This document shows positions 53,852 to 62,825 of a DNA stretch of 64,000 nucleotides, piece by piece. Numbering within the stretch: the first letter of the stretch is position 1; each line of letters starts with the position of its first letter. Origin of the DNA: Belliella pelovolcani (lineage in GTDB: Bacteria; Bacteroidota; Bacteroidia; Cytophagales; Cyclobacteriaceae). The translations under genes were made by a program, and so were the position numbers. The notes below the pieces were generated by a model. It had not been told where the DNA came from. It saw nothing but the letters and a program-made list of their open reading frames with translations, and ran no database searches. Location: NCBI RefSeq assembly GCF_900156785.1, contig NZ_FTOP01000004.1, positions 1 to 64,000 of the forward strand, given 5' to 3'.

Positions 53852-55144
53852 TTATTTGACTTCGATGATATAATAGTTTTTCTTTCCTTTTTGAACCAAT
53901 AGGTATTTATCTTGAAGTAATTTGGCTTCCACCGCTGCGTTGGGATCAGCAAGTTTTTCTTTGTTGATACTCACTCCACCTCCTTGGATCATTTTTCTGG
54001 CTTCTCCTTTAGATGGGAATATAGCTGTTCCTGATTTGTCAGCTAGAAGTTCTAAAACAGAAGATGCAGATTCATATTCTGGCTTTTTGATTTGAACTTG
54101 AGGGACGCCATCGAAAACTTGCAAGAAAGTACGCTCGTCAAGCAGTTCCAGATCTTCTGTAGAAGACTTGCCAAATAGAATAGCAGATGCCTTGAGTGCC
54201 ATTTCATAATCAGCCTCACTGTGTACCATGATGGTGACTTGCTTGGCGATTTCCTTTTGTAAAGCTCTCAGATGTGGGGCTTCTTGATGTTCTTTTTCCA
54301 AAGTCTCAATTGTAACTTGATCTAGTGTTGTAAATATCCTGATGTACTTTGCAGCATCTTCATCAGATACATTGAGCCAGAATTGATAGAAAGCATAAGG
54401 TGAGGTCTTTTCCGGATCTAACCATACTGAACCTCCTTCAGTCTTCCCAAATTTGGTTCCATCCGCCTTTGTAATCAGCGGTACAGTCAAAGCATAAGCT
54501 GAGCCACCACCCATTCTTCTGATCATTTCAGTTCCAGTGACGATATTGCCCCATTGATCTGATCCTCCGAGTTGGATGCTTACATTTTCATTTTTCCAAA
54601 GGTGATAGAAGTCATATCCCTGAATCAACTGATAAGTAAACTCAGTAAAAGAAAGCCCATTGCCATCCTCCAGCCTTCTTTTCACAGAATCTTTAGCCAT
54701 CATATAATTGACTGTGATATGCTTGCCTACATCTCTGATGAAATCCAGAAAAGTAAAATTGGACATCCAGTCGTAATTATTGACTAACTCAGCTTTATTC
54801 TTAGCACCTTGATTGAAGTTGAGGAACTTTCCAAGTTGATTTTTGATGCAAGCTACGTTATGGTCAAGTGTAACTTTATCTAACAGATTACGCTCCGCAG
54901 ACTTGAAACTTGGATCACCGATCATTCCTGTAGCTCCGCCCACCAAAGCAAATGGCTTGTGTCCTGCTCTTTGGAAATGAAGCAAAGTCATCACTCCGAC
55001 CAAGTGACCTATATGTAAAGAATCCGCTGTAGGGTCAAAACCAAGATATGCAGCAGCCATTCCTTTGTTCAAGTGCTCCTCGATTTCCGGTGTCATATCC
55101 TGAAGCATTCCTCTCCAGCGCAGTTCTTCGATGAAATTATTCAT
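53852..55144 (-). CDS. tyrS: Tyrosyl-tRNA synthetase
   Basis: 430 residues. Class I synthetase: HIGH at 44-47 in [10 protein letters not shown], the tyrosine pocket [15 protein letters not shown] (about 191-204), and KFGKT at 231-235, the KMSKS-type loop of TyrRS. The C-terminal S4-like RNA-binding domain covers about 365-430, with [16 protein letters not shown]. It charges tRNA-Tyr. ATG at 55144. A clean TATATTTG -7 box precedes it and a terminator follows. Confidence 0.97.
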   Translation of the reverse strand: MNNFIEELRWRGMLQDMTPEIEEHLNKGMAAAYLGFDPTADSLHIGHLVGVMTLLHFQRAGHKPFALVGGATGMIGDPSFKSAERNLLDKVTLDHNVACIKNQLGKFLNFNQGAKNKAELVNNYDWMSNFTFLDFIRDVGKHITVNYMMAKDSVKRRLEDGNGLSFTEFTYQLIQGYDFYHLWKNENVSIQLGGSDQWGNIVTGTEMIRRMGGGSAYALTVPLITKADGTKFGKTEGGSVWLDPEKTSPYAFYQFWLNVSDEDAAKYIRIFTTLDQVTIETLEKEHQEAPHLRALQKEIAKQVTIMVHSEADYEMALKASAILFGKSSTEDLELLDERTFLQVFDGVPQVQIKKPEYESASSVLELLADKSGTAIFPSKGEARKMIQGGGVSINKEKLADPNAAVEAKLLQDKYLLVQKGKKNYYIIEVK

Positions 55145-55173
55145 GTGTATTTACTCTTCGATTTTTGAATCTA

Positions 55174-55181
55174 CAAATATA
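55174..55181 (-). promoter_or_regulatory. Candidate -7 box for tyrS
   Basis: Minus-strand TATATTTG, an exact TAnnTTTG match. It predicts a leader of about 23 nt. No clear T-box or other leader element is visible. Confidence 0.4.
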
Positions 55182-55214
55182 GAAGTTTGTTTTGGATGCC
55201 CGAAGTGGTAGGCA

Positions 55215-55330
55215 CGCAGATTCCACGGATTTCGCAGATTTAAGAATGATTTTAGATTTTTGAGGAGTATAATTGATACTTTGAAGTCAAATCGACTGAA
55301 GGAGATATCTCACGCTGTTCGATATGACAA
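55215..55330. repeat. Intergenic repeat words between ggt and tyrS
   Basis: In the 281-bp spacer, CGCAGATTC, CACGGATTT and CGCAGATTT follow in 9-bp phase (55215-55241). Further on, a TCGACTGAAGG...TTCGATATGACA stretch (55293-55328) holds a perfect GAGATATCTC palindrome (55302-55311). Both words resemble dispersed Bacteroidota intergenic sequences from memory. Otherwise I see nothing coding. Confidence 0.4.
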
Positions 55331-55351
55331 TAACCAAATAACCAATCTTAT

Positions 55352-55390
55352 AAAAATATTGGGAAACGCCATCCCTCAAGCGTCTCCCAA
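55352..55390 (-). terminator. Terminator of gamma-glutamyltransferase gene
   Basis: Stem TTGGGAAACGC (55359-55369)/GCGTCTCCCAA (55380-55390), 11 bp with one mismatch and a 10-nt loop; on the minus strand TATTTTTAT follows. It lies 36 nt after the ggt stop. Confidence 0.75.
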
Positions 55391-55425
55391 ACTTTCAAAC
55401 ATTTAAACCTTAAAAAAACGTCTCC

Positions 55426-57267
55426 CTACCAAGCTATCCCGTAGTCTTCTCCATGATTGCTGGATCCACCCCAGAAGGTACCATGTTTCCAGTCAAACCA
55501 AATCGCATTTAGAGGGCCTGAAGTTCTTGACTGGAAATCCATTTTGTAGCCTCTCTTTCTGAGATCATCTCTAATCCATGATGGTACTTCTGAATTCAAG
55601 GTAATTGCACCAGGCTTGATTTCGTGTGCACCGAATGATGATTGCATCTGATAACTGTGGATATTTGCTGCTTCAGCTGCTTGCTGTACGGTCATGTCAA
55701 ACTCTACGATATTGAGAAACATCTGCAATAAATCTTGGTCTTGCGTATCGCCACCCTGAACAGCAAAAGAAAGGAATGGCTTGCCATCTTTCAGTGCCAT
55801 ACTTGGAGTTAAGGTTACCCTAGGCCGTTTATTGGGCTCAAGAACATTGAAGGGGTTGATGTTGCGATCCAATACAAAACTCTGCATCCGCTGACTCAGC
55901 CCTACACCTGTATTGCCTGCAATCACTGCAGGTATCCACCCACCGGATGGGGTAATAGATACTACCCAACCTGCTTCATCCGCCGCTTGAATGGATGTAG
56001 TTCCTGCTAAAAAGTGCTCCAAGAAAGGATCATCTGCCCCCATCAAAGGTAGCTCAGGTCTATCATAAGCAAGTAATTCGGTTCTCTTGTGGAGTAAATT
56101 TTTGAAAGGGTTCTCTTGACCTTGAAAAGGATAAGGATCTCCAGGACTAATATTTGGATCATTTTTCTCTTTAATCAATTTAGCCCTTTCTTTTGCATAA
56201 GCTTTTGATAAAAGTCCTTTCATGGGACTCTGTGGTTCAAATGCTGGATCTCCATAATAAAAATCTCGGTCTGCAAAGGCCAAGCTCATAGCTTGATAGA
56301 TGGTATTGATATAATTTGCTGAGTTGTAGCCCATGGATTTCAAGTCAAAATTCTCTAAGATATTCAAAGATTGTAGTAGGGCAGGACCTTGCGTCCATTC
56401 TTGAAGTTTGTAAACGTCAATTCCCTTGTAATTGACGGAAAGAGGCTCTTCTATTTTAACCTTCCAATTGGATAAATCTTGCAAAGTAAAAAGCCCCCCT
56501 TGCTCTCTTGTTCCCCTGACGATCTCCTCGGCAATGTCTCCCCTGTAAAAACGCTCGTAAGCAGCATAAATCGCTTCTTTTCTGTTTTTTCCAGCGGCTA
56601 AAGCTTTTCTTTCCGCTTCTACAAGCTTGGAAAGCGTCTGAAATAGATCTTCTTGCACAAACACTTCTCCTGCATGTGGACCTTCACGACCTTCACCTAG
56701 GTGAGGTAAAAATACTTTTTTGGAATAGGGCCAATCCTTGATCAAATCTTTTCTGCTTTCTATGCTATTGGCTGTCTGTGCTTCGATTGGATAGCCTTTG
56801 GCCATCTGCATCGCAGGAGCAAGAACTTCTTCTAAGCTCATTGTGCCATACTCTGCCAACATGGTCATCAATCCCCCTGGTGTACCTGGAGTAGTTGCTG
56901 CCAATGCGCCGAATTCAGGTGGGTAGTTCATGTCTTTTTCTCTGAAAAATTCAGGTGTAGCACCCGTTGGAGCATAGCCTAAAGCATTGATTGCAATAAC
57001 TTTCCCGGTATTTGGATTGTAAATCAAAGCTTGTGTCTCACCTCCCCAACTGAGCACATCCCACATGGTGCATACGGCACCGAGCATAGCACATGCAGCA
57101 TCGACAGCATTTCCACCTTTTGCAAAGGTCATTGCACCAGCTGTAGCGCCCAGAGGCTTTCCAGTAATGGCCATCCAATGCTTCCCATGTAGAGGAGGTT
57201 TTTGGGTTTGAGCTAAGCTATAAATTGAAAATAGGAGACTAAGAATTAGTAAAATTGGTTTTTTCAT
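55426..57267 (-). CDS. ggt: Gamma-glutamyltransferase
   Basis: 613 residues from ATG 57267, which gives the signal peptide MKKPILLILSLLFSIYSLA/QT; an in-frame extension to 57345 would add 26 residues before it and is not needed. The pro-enzyme is self-cleaved at Thr423 in FLAGTTSIQAADEAGW, the N-terminal nucleophile of the small subunit. Conserved blocks: GGNAVDAACAMLGAVCTMWD, PGTPGGLMTMLAEYG and the GGWIPAVIAGNTG region. It transfers or hydrolyses the gamma-glutamyl group of glutathione and similar peptides in the periplasm. Divergent from the DoxX-like gene, with about 105 bp between the starts. Confidence 0.94.
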   Translation of the reverse strand: MKKPILLILSLLFSIYSLAQTQKPPLHGKHWMAITGKPLGATAGAMTFAKGGNAVDAACAMLGAVCTMWDVLSWGGETQALIYNPNTGKVIAINALGYAPTGATPEFFREKDMNYPPEFGALAATTPGTPGGLMTMLAEYGTMSLEEVLAPAMQMAKGYPIEAQTANSIESRKDLIKDWPYSKKVFLPHLGEGREGPHAGEVFVQEDLFQTLSKLVEAERKALAAGKNRKEAIYAAYERFYRGDIAEEIVRGTREQGGLFTLQDLSNWKVKIEEPLSVNYKGIDVYKLQEWTQGPALLQSLNILENFDLKSMGYNSANYINTIYQAMSLAFADRDFYYGDPAFEPQSPMKGLLSKAYAKERAKLIKEKNDPNISPGDPYPFQGQENPFKNLLHKRTELLAYDRPELPLMGADDPFLEHFLAGTTSIQAADEAGWVVSITPSGGWIPAVIAGNTGVGLSQRMQSFVLDRNINPFNVLEPNKRPRVTLTPSMALKDGKPFLSFAVQGGDTQDQDLLQMFLNIVEFDMTVQQAAEAANIHSYQMQSSFGAHEIKPGAITLNSEVPSWIRDDLRKRGYKMDFQSRTSGPLNAIWFDWKHGTFWGGSSNHGEDYGIAW

Positions 57268-57373
57268 AAGGGTAGCTAGAGAGTTTATTGGGTAATTATT
57301 GTGAATCCGAGGGGATTGTAATACATTTAATGTCAAGATAATCATTGATCACCAAAATCCTCAGCATTTCTAT

Positions 57374-57718
57374 ATGTATTCATTTTTTCTTTATTTGATG
57401 AGTGCTTTTTATGTTTTTGCTGGCATTATGCACTTTATCAAACCAAAGATGTATGTGAGGATCATTCCACCTTATATACCGAATCCCAAATTAATGAATT
57501 TGTTATCAGGTGCATTTGAAATCATTTTCGGACTTGCTTTATTATTCGAATCATTGAGATCTTATGCGGCTTTTGGAATTATTATGCTTTTGATAGCAGT
57601 ATTTCCTGCTAATCTATATATGTATCAAAAAGGAGCCAAAGGAATCCCCAAATGGGCACTTTTGCTCAGACTTCCCTTGCAGTTTGTATTGATTGCTTGG
57701 GCTTATTATTACACTTAA
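57374..57718 (+). CDS. DoxX-like small integral membrane protein
   Basis: 114 residues with four predicted membrane helices: MYSFFLYLMSAFYVFAGIMH, MNLLSGAFEIIFGLALLFE, AFGIIMLLIAVFPANLYMYQ and WALLLRLPLQFVLIAWAYYY. The HFIKPKMYVRIIPPYIPNPK loop between helices 1 and 2 is typical of the DoxX/MauE-like group. Function unknown, inner membrane. ATG at 57374. The DEAD-box gene starts 12 nt after its stop, so both are probably on one transcript. Confidence 0.78.
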   Translation: MYSFFLYLMSAFYVFAGIMHFIKPKMYVRIIPPYIPNPKLMNLLSGAFEIIFGLALLFESLRSYAAFGIIMLLIAVFPANLYMYQKGAKGIPKWALLLRLPLQFVLIAWAYYYT

Positions 57719-57730
57719 ACATTATTTAAA

Positions 57731-59149
57731 TTGAATTTCGATAGTTTTAAATTTGAAGCATCGCTTCAAGATGGCTTAGATGCCATGGGTTTTGACAAAC
57801 CAACTCCTGTTCAGGAGAAAGCCATTCCAATTATACTTGAAGGTAAAGATATCATCGCCTGTGCACAGACAGGTACAGGTAAAACAGCTGCATTCATTTT
57901 GCCTGTTTTGAATAAAATTGCCAAATCAGGTGGGAATAAACTGAACACCTTGGTTTTGGCACCAACTCGTGAATTGGCCATTCAAATTGATCAACAGATC
58001 CAAGGTTTTGCTTACTTCTTGGGCATCAGCTCTATTCCTATCTATGGAGGTGGAGATGGAGTAGTCTGGGAGCAACAAAAAAGGGCTTTGGAAGAAGGTG
58101 CGGAGATCGTAGTGGCTACGCCTGGTAGACTAATTGCATTGTTAGCAGGTGGAAAAATCAAGCTAGATTCTCTAGAGCACCTGATTCTCGATGAAGCAGA
58201 TAGAATGCTGGATATGGGCTTCTCTGATGACTTGTTGACTATCGTAAACTATCTGCCTAAGGATAGACAAACGATTCTATTTTCAGCTACCATGCCACCT
58301 AAAATCAGGTCATTCTCTAAAAAATTACTCAAGAATCCAGAAGAAGTAACTTTATCTGTTGGAAAGACTGCAGAAGGTGTTACGCAAGGGGCTTATCTAG
58401 TTCATGACCCACAAAAGGAGGACTTGGTGAGGCATATTTTGAGACAGAAGGAATATGAAGCTGTCATCATTTTTGCATCTACAAAGGATAAGGTCAAAAG
58501 TCTTTATAAGGTCTTGAAAAAAGACTTTGAAGTAGAGGCATTTCATTCTGATCTTGAGCAGGTTGAGCGTGAACAGATCATGTCTAGGTTTAAGAATAGA
58601 TCTTTGAAAATCCTGATTGGTACTGATATCATATCAAGAGGAATAGATGTGGTTGGCATTGAGTTGGTGATCAATTTCGATACACCAAATGATCCTGAAG
58701 ATTATGTTCACCGTGTCGGAAGAACTGCCAGAGCTGATAGTAAGGGGGAAGCCATCACTTTTATAAATGATAAGGATAGATACAAGTTCAATAGGATTGA
58801 GGCTTTGATTGGAATGGAGGTTGATAAACTACCGCTACCAGAAGGTTATCCTATGGGGCCTAGCTACTCGAATGGTTCTTCAAACAAAAAGCAAGGTTCT
58901 GGGTCCAAAAAAGGGGGTAAATCACACGAAAAGCCAAGAGGAAACTTTTCAAAGTCTACCCATACAGAAAAACCTACTAGAAAGCCACGTCAAAATCCAC
59001 AAGAAGCACATGTGGTCAGAGATCCTGAGAACCCTGATACGCCTAGTGGCTTCAAGCCTAGACAAAATCCTAAAGTAGATAAAAGCCCAGAATTTCAGGA
59101 GCGGCCTAAAACTTCAAAGTTTGGCTCTAGAAAAAATGTGATTGATTGA
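57731..59149 (+). CDS. DEAD-box RNA helicase, RhlE-like
   Basis: 472 residues. It starts at TTG 57731; no ATG precedes the conserved Q-motif in frame, and the first residues FDSFKFEASLQDGLDAMGF fit RhlE-type N-termini. Motif I is AQTGTGKT (45-52), DEAD at 154-157 (LILDEADRML), SAT at 185-187, and the C-terminal helicase domain ends in HRVGRTARADSKGEA. A basic low-complexity tail (about 380-472; KKQGSGSKKGGKSHEKPRG) is common in RNA helicases and binds RNA. It should unwind structured RNA during ribosome assembly, decay or cold growth. Cotranscribed with the DoxX-like gene. Confidence 0.94.
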   Translation: MNFDSFKFEASLQDGLDAMGFDKPTPVQEKAIPIILEGKDIIACAQTGTGKTAAFILPVLNKIAKSGGNKLNTLVLAPTRELAIQIDQQIQGFAYFLGISSIPIYGGGDGVVWEQQKRALEEGAEIVVATPGRLIALLAGGKIKLDSLEHLILDEADRMLDMGFSDDLLTIVNYLPKDRQTILFSATMPPKIRSFSKKLLKNPEEVTLSVGKTAEGVTQGAYLVHDPQKEDLVRHILRQKEYEAVIIFASTKDKVKSLYKVLKKDFEVEAFHSDLEQVEREQIMSRFKNRSLKILIGTDIISRGIDVVGIELVINFDTPNDPEDYVHRVGRTARADSKGEAITFINDKDRYKFNRIEALIGMEVDKLPLPEGYPMGPSYSNGSSNKKQGSGSKKGGKSHEKPRGNFSKSTHTEKPTRKPRQNPQEAHVVRDPENPDTPSGFKPRQNPKVDKSPEFQERPKTSKFGSRKNVID

Positions 59150-59209
59150 TCAGTAGTTTTTAAATTACCCATCAGGTCGTATATTCATAGCTGTTTATGA
59201 CATGAAAAT

Positions 59210-60289
59210 ATGAACAGCTTAGAATATCCGAAATCACAAAAGATATTTTTCACTTTAGCTTCATTTGTGCTGATCATCTGGATCATGAAAGCTGGTGCAG
59301 TTATTTTAGTTCCCCTAGTTTGGGGAGCTTTCTTTGCTTTTGCATTATATCCCATTGCTAATTGGCTTGAAGAGAGGAAAATACCAAGAGCCTTGGCCAT
59401 AGCACTTACCTTATTGATGGTGACTACTTTGGCTGTTTCAGTACTTTATGTATTGACAGATCAAGTAATCGGGCTTATTACAGACATCCCTGAAATCAAG
59501 ACTTCATTTGAGACTAAAATCAGTTCCTATTTCGAACAAATAGAGAGTCTTTTTGGCCTTGATGCATCACTTGCAACAGATTTTGATTTCTTCAATCAAA
59601 GCAATCTTGAGGCTACTTTACTCGAAACTGGGAAGTCTTTGGTACTACTTGGAGTGATCCCGCTTTTTATCTTTTTGATGCTTTATTACAAAGATTTCTT
59701 TTGGGAGTTTTTGAAGAAACTTTCAAAAAACAACGAGCCACCATTCTTAGGTTTTATCAAGGACTCAGGCTCTGTGATACAATCCTATTTGCTTGGTATG
59801 CTCATAGTCACTGGGATAGTAAGTTTAATGTCTGGAATTGTCTTTTATTTCCTAGGAATCAAATACTTTATTCTTTTTGCTGTCTTTATTGCTGTGATGA
59901 ATCTCATTCCTTATGTGGGAGTTATTCTAAGCTCCCTGCTTTTGGTACTTTATGTTTTATTGACTACTGACAGTCTTTTTTATCCATTGGCCACCTTGCT
60001 GTTACTGTGGCTGATCCAATTGATTGAAAATAACCTTATCACGCCTGTTGTAGTCGGAGCGAGAGTGAGGGTCAATGCTTTCGCCGTAATTTTAGCGATT
60101 CTATTGGGAGGGTTTATTTGGGGAGTTTCTGGAATGATTCTTTTTATTCCAATGACTGGATTACTGAAAATTATTTTTGAGCGAATTCCAAGTTTAGCAC
60201 CTTATGGTTATCTACTTGGAGATGAATATCCTGTGATAGAAAAGCATGAAAATTTTTTCAAAAGGCTTTTTAAAAGAAAAGCAATCTAA
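59210..60289 (+). CDS. AI-2E-family permease (PF01594 type)
   Basis: 359 residues with about eight membrane helices, e.g. IFFTLASFVLIIWIMKAGAV and KYFILFAVFIAVMNLIPYVG. The family signature FAVFIAVMNLIPYVGVILSS and the C-terminal LLLLWLIQLIENNLITPVV with NAFAVILAILLGGFIWGVSG are present. Members export autoinducers or act as small-molecule permeases or Na+/H+ antiporters; the substrate is unknown. ATG at 59210. Its stop is 2 nt from the stop of the convergent LytTR regulator gene, with no terminator between them. Confidence 0.88.
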   Translation: MNSLEYPKSQKIFFTLASFVLIIWIMKAGAVILVPLVWGAFFAFALYPIANWLEERKIPRALAIALTLLMVTTLAVSVLYVLTDQVIGLITDIPEIKTSFETKISSYFEQIESLFGLDASLATDFDFFNQSNLEATLLETGKSLVLLGVIPLFIFLMLYYKDFFWEFLKKLSKNNEPPFLGFIKDSGSVIQSYLLGMLIVTGIVSLMSGIVFYFLGIKYFILFAVFIAVMNLIPYVGVILSSLLLVLYVLLTTDSLFYPLATLLLLWLIQLIENNLITPVVVGARVRVNAFAVILAILLGGFIWGVSGMILFIPMTGLLKIIFERIPSLAPYGYLLGDEYPVIEKHENFFKRLFKRKAI

Positions 60290-60291
60290 GA

Positions 60292-60975
60292 TTATTTGGA
60301 GTTAAGTTTTTCTAGCAAGGTGTCATAAAAACTGGTACTTACAGGCGCTTTCATCGAGTCAAAACTCACCTGGTGTCTTTCTACTTTGGTGATTTTTTGC
60401 GAATTAACAATGAAAGATCGATGTGTTTTGATGAATTGTGCTGGTAATATCTTTTCCGTCTCCGATAAGGTCATTCTGCTTAGTATCTTTTGATCTGATA
60501 ACTGAAAGTTGACATAATTGCCGTTGGCTTCACAAAAGAGTAAGTCTTGGAAATTGATTTTGACCTGTTCATAGCCCGTTTTTATAAAGATCGAATCTGT
60601 ACTCAATTGGCCATTTTTCAATTCAAAGAGTTCTTGTGCTTTTTGACAGGCTTTCAAAAACCTACTTAGGTTGAATGGCTTGAGCAAATAGTCAATCGCG
60701 TCCAATTCAAAACTTCTCACAGCATGCTCAGAGTAAGCTGTGGTAAACACCACCATGGTTTCTTTGGGTAGGAGAGAGGCCAGCTCCATCCCAGAGATAT
60801 CTGGCATTTTGATATCCAAAAAAATAAGGTTAACAGGTTTCGATTTTAAGTATTCCAAGGCTTTGATGCCATTTGTAAAAGTCTCTTCAAGGTTCAAAAA
60901 AGGCACCTTGGCTGCGTGAGATTTGACAACCTCCAAAGCCATCGGTTCGTCGTCTATTGCGATTGCTGTTAGCAT
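60292..60975 (-). CDS. LytTR-family response regulator
   Basis: 227 residues. The receiver domain (1-120) has acidic Asp8/Asp9 and phospho-acceptor Asp54 in LIFLDIKMPDISG, and KPFNLSRFLKACQKA at its end. The LytTR DNA-binding domain (about 132-227) has FIKTGYEQVKINFQDLLFCE, GNYVNFQLSDQKILSRMTLS and FIKTHRSFIVNSQKITKVE. It is the partner of the histidine kinase at 61201. The two are separated by 225 bp of repeat-rich DNA. Its stop lies 2 nt from the convergent permease stop. Confidence 0.95.
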   Translation of the reverse strand: MLTAIAIDDEPMALEVVKSHAAKVPFLNLEETFTNGIKALEYLKSKPVNLIFLDIKMPDISGMELASLLPKETMVVFTTAYSEHAVRSFELDAIDYLLKPFNLSRFLKACQKAQELFELKNGQLSTDSIFIKTGYEQVKINFQDLLFCEANGNYVNFQLSDQKILSRMTLSETEKILPAQFIKTHRSFIVNSQKITKVERHQVSFDSMKAPVSTSFYDTLLEKLNSK

Positions 60976-60981
60976 TTAATT

Positions 60982-61193
60982 TTAGATTTTAGAATTCAGA
61001 TTTTAGATTGGGAGATTGAAAGATTGGGGTTTCGATGGTTGGAAAGTTTCAAAGTTGAAAGGTTGTGGTAGTGTGCCAGATTTGCTGTGTGGATTTGGAT
61101 TGGAAAGTATCTTGTCTCTTGCCTCTTAATTCTTGTATCTTTCATCTTGTATCTTGAGTCTTAAATCTTGTGTCTTGAGTCTTGTGTCATGTG
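60982..61193. repeat. Heptanucleotide tandem tracts between the two-component genes
   Basis: Two tracts. 60982-61009: TTAGATT, TTAGAAT, TCAGATT, TTAGATT. 61110-61193: twelve TCTTGNN-type units in strict 7-bp phase with no slip (TCTTGTC, TCTTGCC, TCTTAAT, TCTTGTA, ... TCATGTG). Between them lies a purine-rich run with GGAAAGTTTCAAAG words. The whole 225-bp gap has no coding frame. Confidence 0.8.
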
Positions 61194-61200
61194 TCTCCAA

Positions 61201-62607
61201 TCACAGCTTCACACTCAAATGTACAAAGTATTCCAATTCATTTTCTCTGATGATCAGTTCATGCTTGTTGGGGTAGAGGAGTTGAAGTCTTTGTTTGACA
61301 TTTTCTAACCCTATGCCTGATGCTTTTTTCTCTGGATCCTCTTCATTGCTTCGGTGGATGCTATTGTTGACATCTAAGTGAACAGAACCATCTAAGCATC
61401 TCAAACTGATTTTCACCCAAGACTTCTTTTGGAGGCTAATGCCATGTTTAAAGGCATTTTCTACAAAAGGGATCAGTAACATGGGTGCGATTTCACCCGT
61501 GCAGGAATCTTCAGACCTATTGAAAACGATCTCTATATTTTCTTGATCTTTGATTCTAAGGTTTTGTAAGTCCACATAGTTTACTAGGTATTCTTTTTCG
61601 CGTGCAACTTGAATGCGGTCTTGGTTATTTTCGTGAAGCATGAACCGCATCATATCTCCCAGCTTTTGGATCCCCTCTGCCGTACGTTCTCCTTTCTCTT
61701 GCAACGCTGTCCCATAGAGTGTATTGAGTGCATTGAAGAGGAAGTGTGGATTGATCTGAGACCGGAGAAATGCCAGGTTGGCTGTTCCTTGATCTACTTT
61801 GACAGTCAAACTATCTAATTGGCCTAGGTAGTTATCGTACTTTCTGAAGAAGAAGTTGGAGATGGGGAAGATGATTGCCACTATTGCGATTATCAAGATA
61901 AGACCGGCAATCAAAGCTTCTCCAGCATTTTCTACAATGGCAATTGTAATGAATATTCCGGCAATAATACAAAGCAATAAAACCAAATAGGCCGTAGCTT
62001 CCCCTTTTCGATTTTGTTTTTGCATGCCATATATCAAAAAGAAATTATAAAAAACCAATCCAAAGAGAGAAGGAATGATGAATACAAACAAAATAGCTAC
62101 AAACTCTCCAGCAATTCTTTGAAATTGTATTAGAAAAATGACTACAAAAATATAAATCAGAATAGACCTTAAGATATTATAGGCATAAACTAAATTATTT
62201 TCATTTTTGATTAATAGCTGGTTGAGAATATAAATGAGAGCTCCATATCCTGCATAAATTACAAGAGAATTAAAGTAAAAAGGTATAATAAAATCATCTG
62301 AAAATCTCGCATTCATTGAAAAAGCTCCAATTCCTATGAATGATCCAAGGAAAATTAAAATGGTATAAATTATAAATTTTGCGGTTCTACCATCTTTTAG
62401 ATAATTTGGAAATACTTTGATGTGAAAGAGGTAAAAAGTAGCAAGAAAGATCAAAGGGATGAAAATCTTAGCAAAATAAATTGTCCCTTGTTGATAATTG
62501 AGACTGAAAATTGGTGATGACAATACATTGGATAATACGATACTTACAAATAAGAAGGTGACTACCCACCATTCAATTTGTCTAAAAGGTAGAATTTTTT
62601 CTTTCAT
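61201..62607 (-). CDS. LytS-type sensor histidine kinase (PF06580 family)
   Basis: 468 residues. An N-terminal membrane region with about seven helices (to about residue 250; examples TLILFLGSFIGIGAFSMNAR, ALIAGLILIIAIVAIIFPIS), a short coiled linker, then the His-kinase domain with His288 in LRSQINPHFLFNALNTLYGT. The ATPase part has PMLLIPFVENAFKHGIS and GIGLENVKQRLQLLYPN. It should autophosphorylate and pass phosphate to the LytTR regulator. ATG at 62607, which overlaps the small frame at 62582-62770 on the same strand. Confidence 0.94.
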   Translation of the reverse strand: MKEKILPFRQIEWWVVTFLFVSIVLSNVLSSPIFSLNYQQGTIYFAKIFIPLIFLATFYLFHIKVFPNYLKDGRTAKFIIYTILIFLGSFIGIGAFSMNARFSDDFIIPFYFNSLVIYAGYGALIYILNQLLIKNENNLVYAYNILRSILIYIFVVIFLIQFQRIAGEFVAILFVFIIPSLFGLVFYNFFLIYGMQKQNRKGEATAYLVLLLCIIAGIFITIAIVENAGEALIAGLILIIAIVAIIFPISNFFFRKYDNYLGQLDSLTVKVDQGTANLAFLRSQINPHFLFNALNTLYGTALQEKGERTAEGIQKLGDMMRFMLHENNQDRIQVAREKEYLVNYVDLQNLRIKDQENIEIVFNRSEDSCTGEIAPMLLIPFVENAFKHGISLQKKSWVKISLRCLDGSVHLDVNNSIHRSNEEDPEKKASGIGLENVKQRLQLLYPNKHELIIRENELEYFVHLSVKL

Positions 62608-62770
62608 GGCTGTTCAAGTTAAGTGCTGTATTTGAAATTTGAATATGTTCAGGGGAATTACTTCGTGATTGCAGTAGATTTATAGAAGATTCCTTCCCAA
62701 TTATGATCATTAGATTATAAATCAATCCTGCTATAATCAGAAGGTAGTAAACTATTTTCTGTTTTTTCAA
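62582..62770 (-). CDS. Possible small membrane protein upstream of the LytS kinase
   Basis: 62 residues from TTG 62770: a basic start (MKKQKIVYYL), one hydrophobic segment (LIIAGLIYNLMIIIG, about 10-25) and a polar tail ending in SHERKNSTF. Its 3' end overlaps the kinase start by 26 nt, as in translational coupling, and a good promoter lies 24 nt upstream. No homologue recognised. It could be a small regulator of the kinase, or an accidental frame in a leader. Confidence 0.4.
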   Translation of the reverse strand: MKKQKIVYYLLIIAGLIYNLMIIIGKESSINLLQSRSNSPEHIQISNTALNLNSHERKNSTF

Positions 62771-62793
62771 GTGCTTTTCACTGTTTGCTTAGA

Positions 62794-62825
62794 CAAGGAT
62801 ACAGTGGGCTATTTCTTCTAACAAA
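62794..62825 (-). promoter_or_regulatory. Candidate promoter of the LytS operon
   Basis: On the minus strand TTTG (62822-62825), a 20-nt spacer and TATCCTTG (62794-62801), one base off TAnnTTTG. It predicts a transcript start about 17 nt before the small frame's TTG at 62770. Confidence 0.45.

Noticed and set aside
55426-57345. Gamma-glutamyltransferase start at 57345
   Set aside because: It would add 26 residues before the signal peptide; ATG 57267 gives a standard one.
57731-59149. Frame +3 shadow at 58809-59078 as a separate gene
   Set aside because: It lies wholly inside the basic tail of the helicase gene with no start signal.
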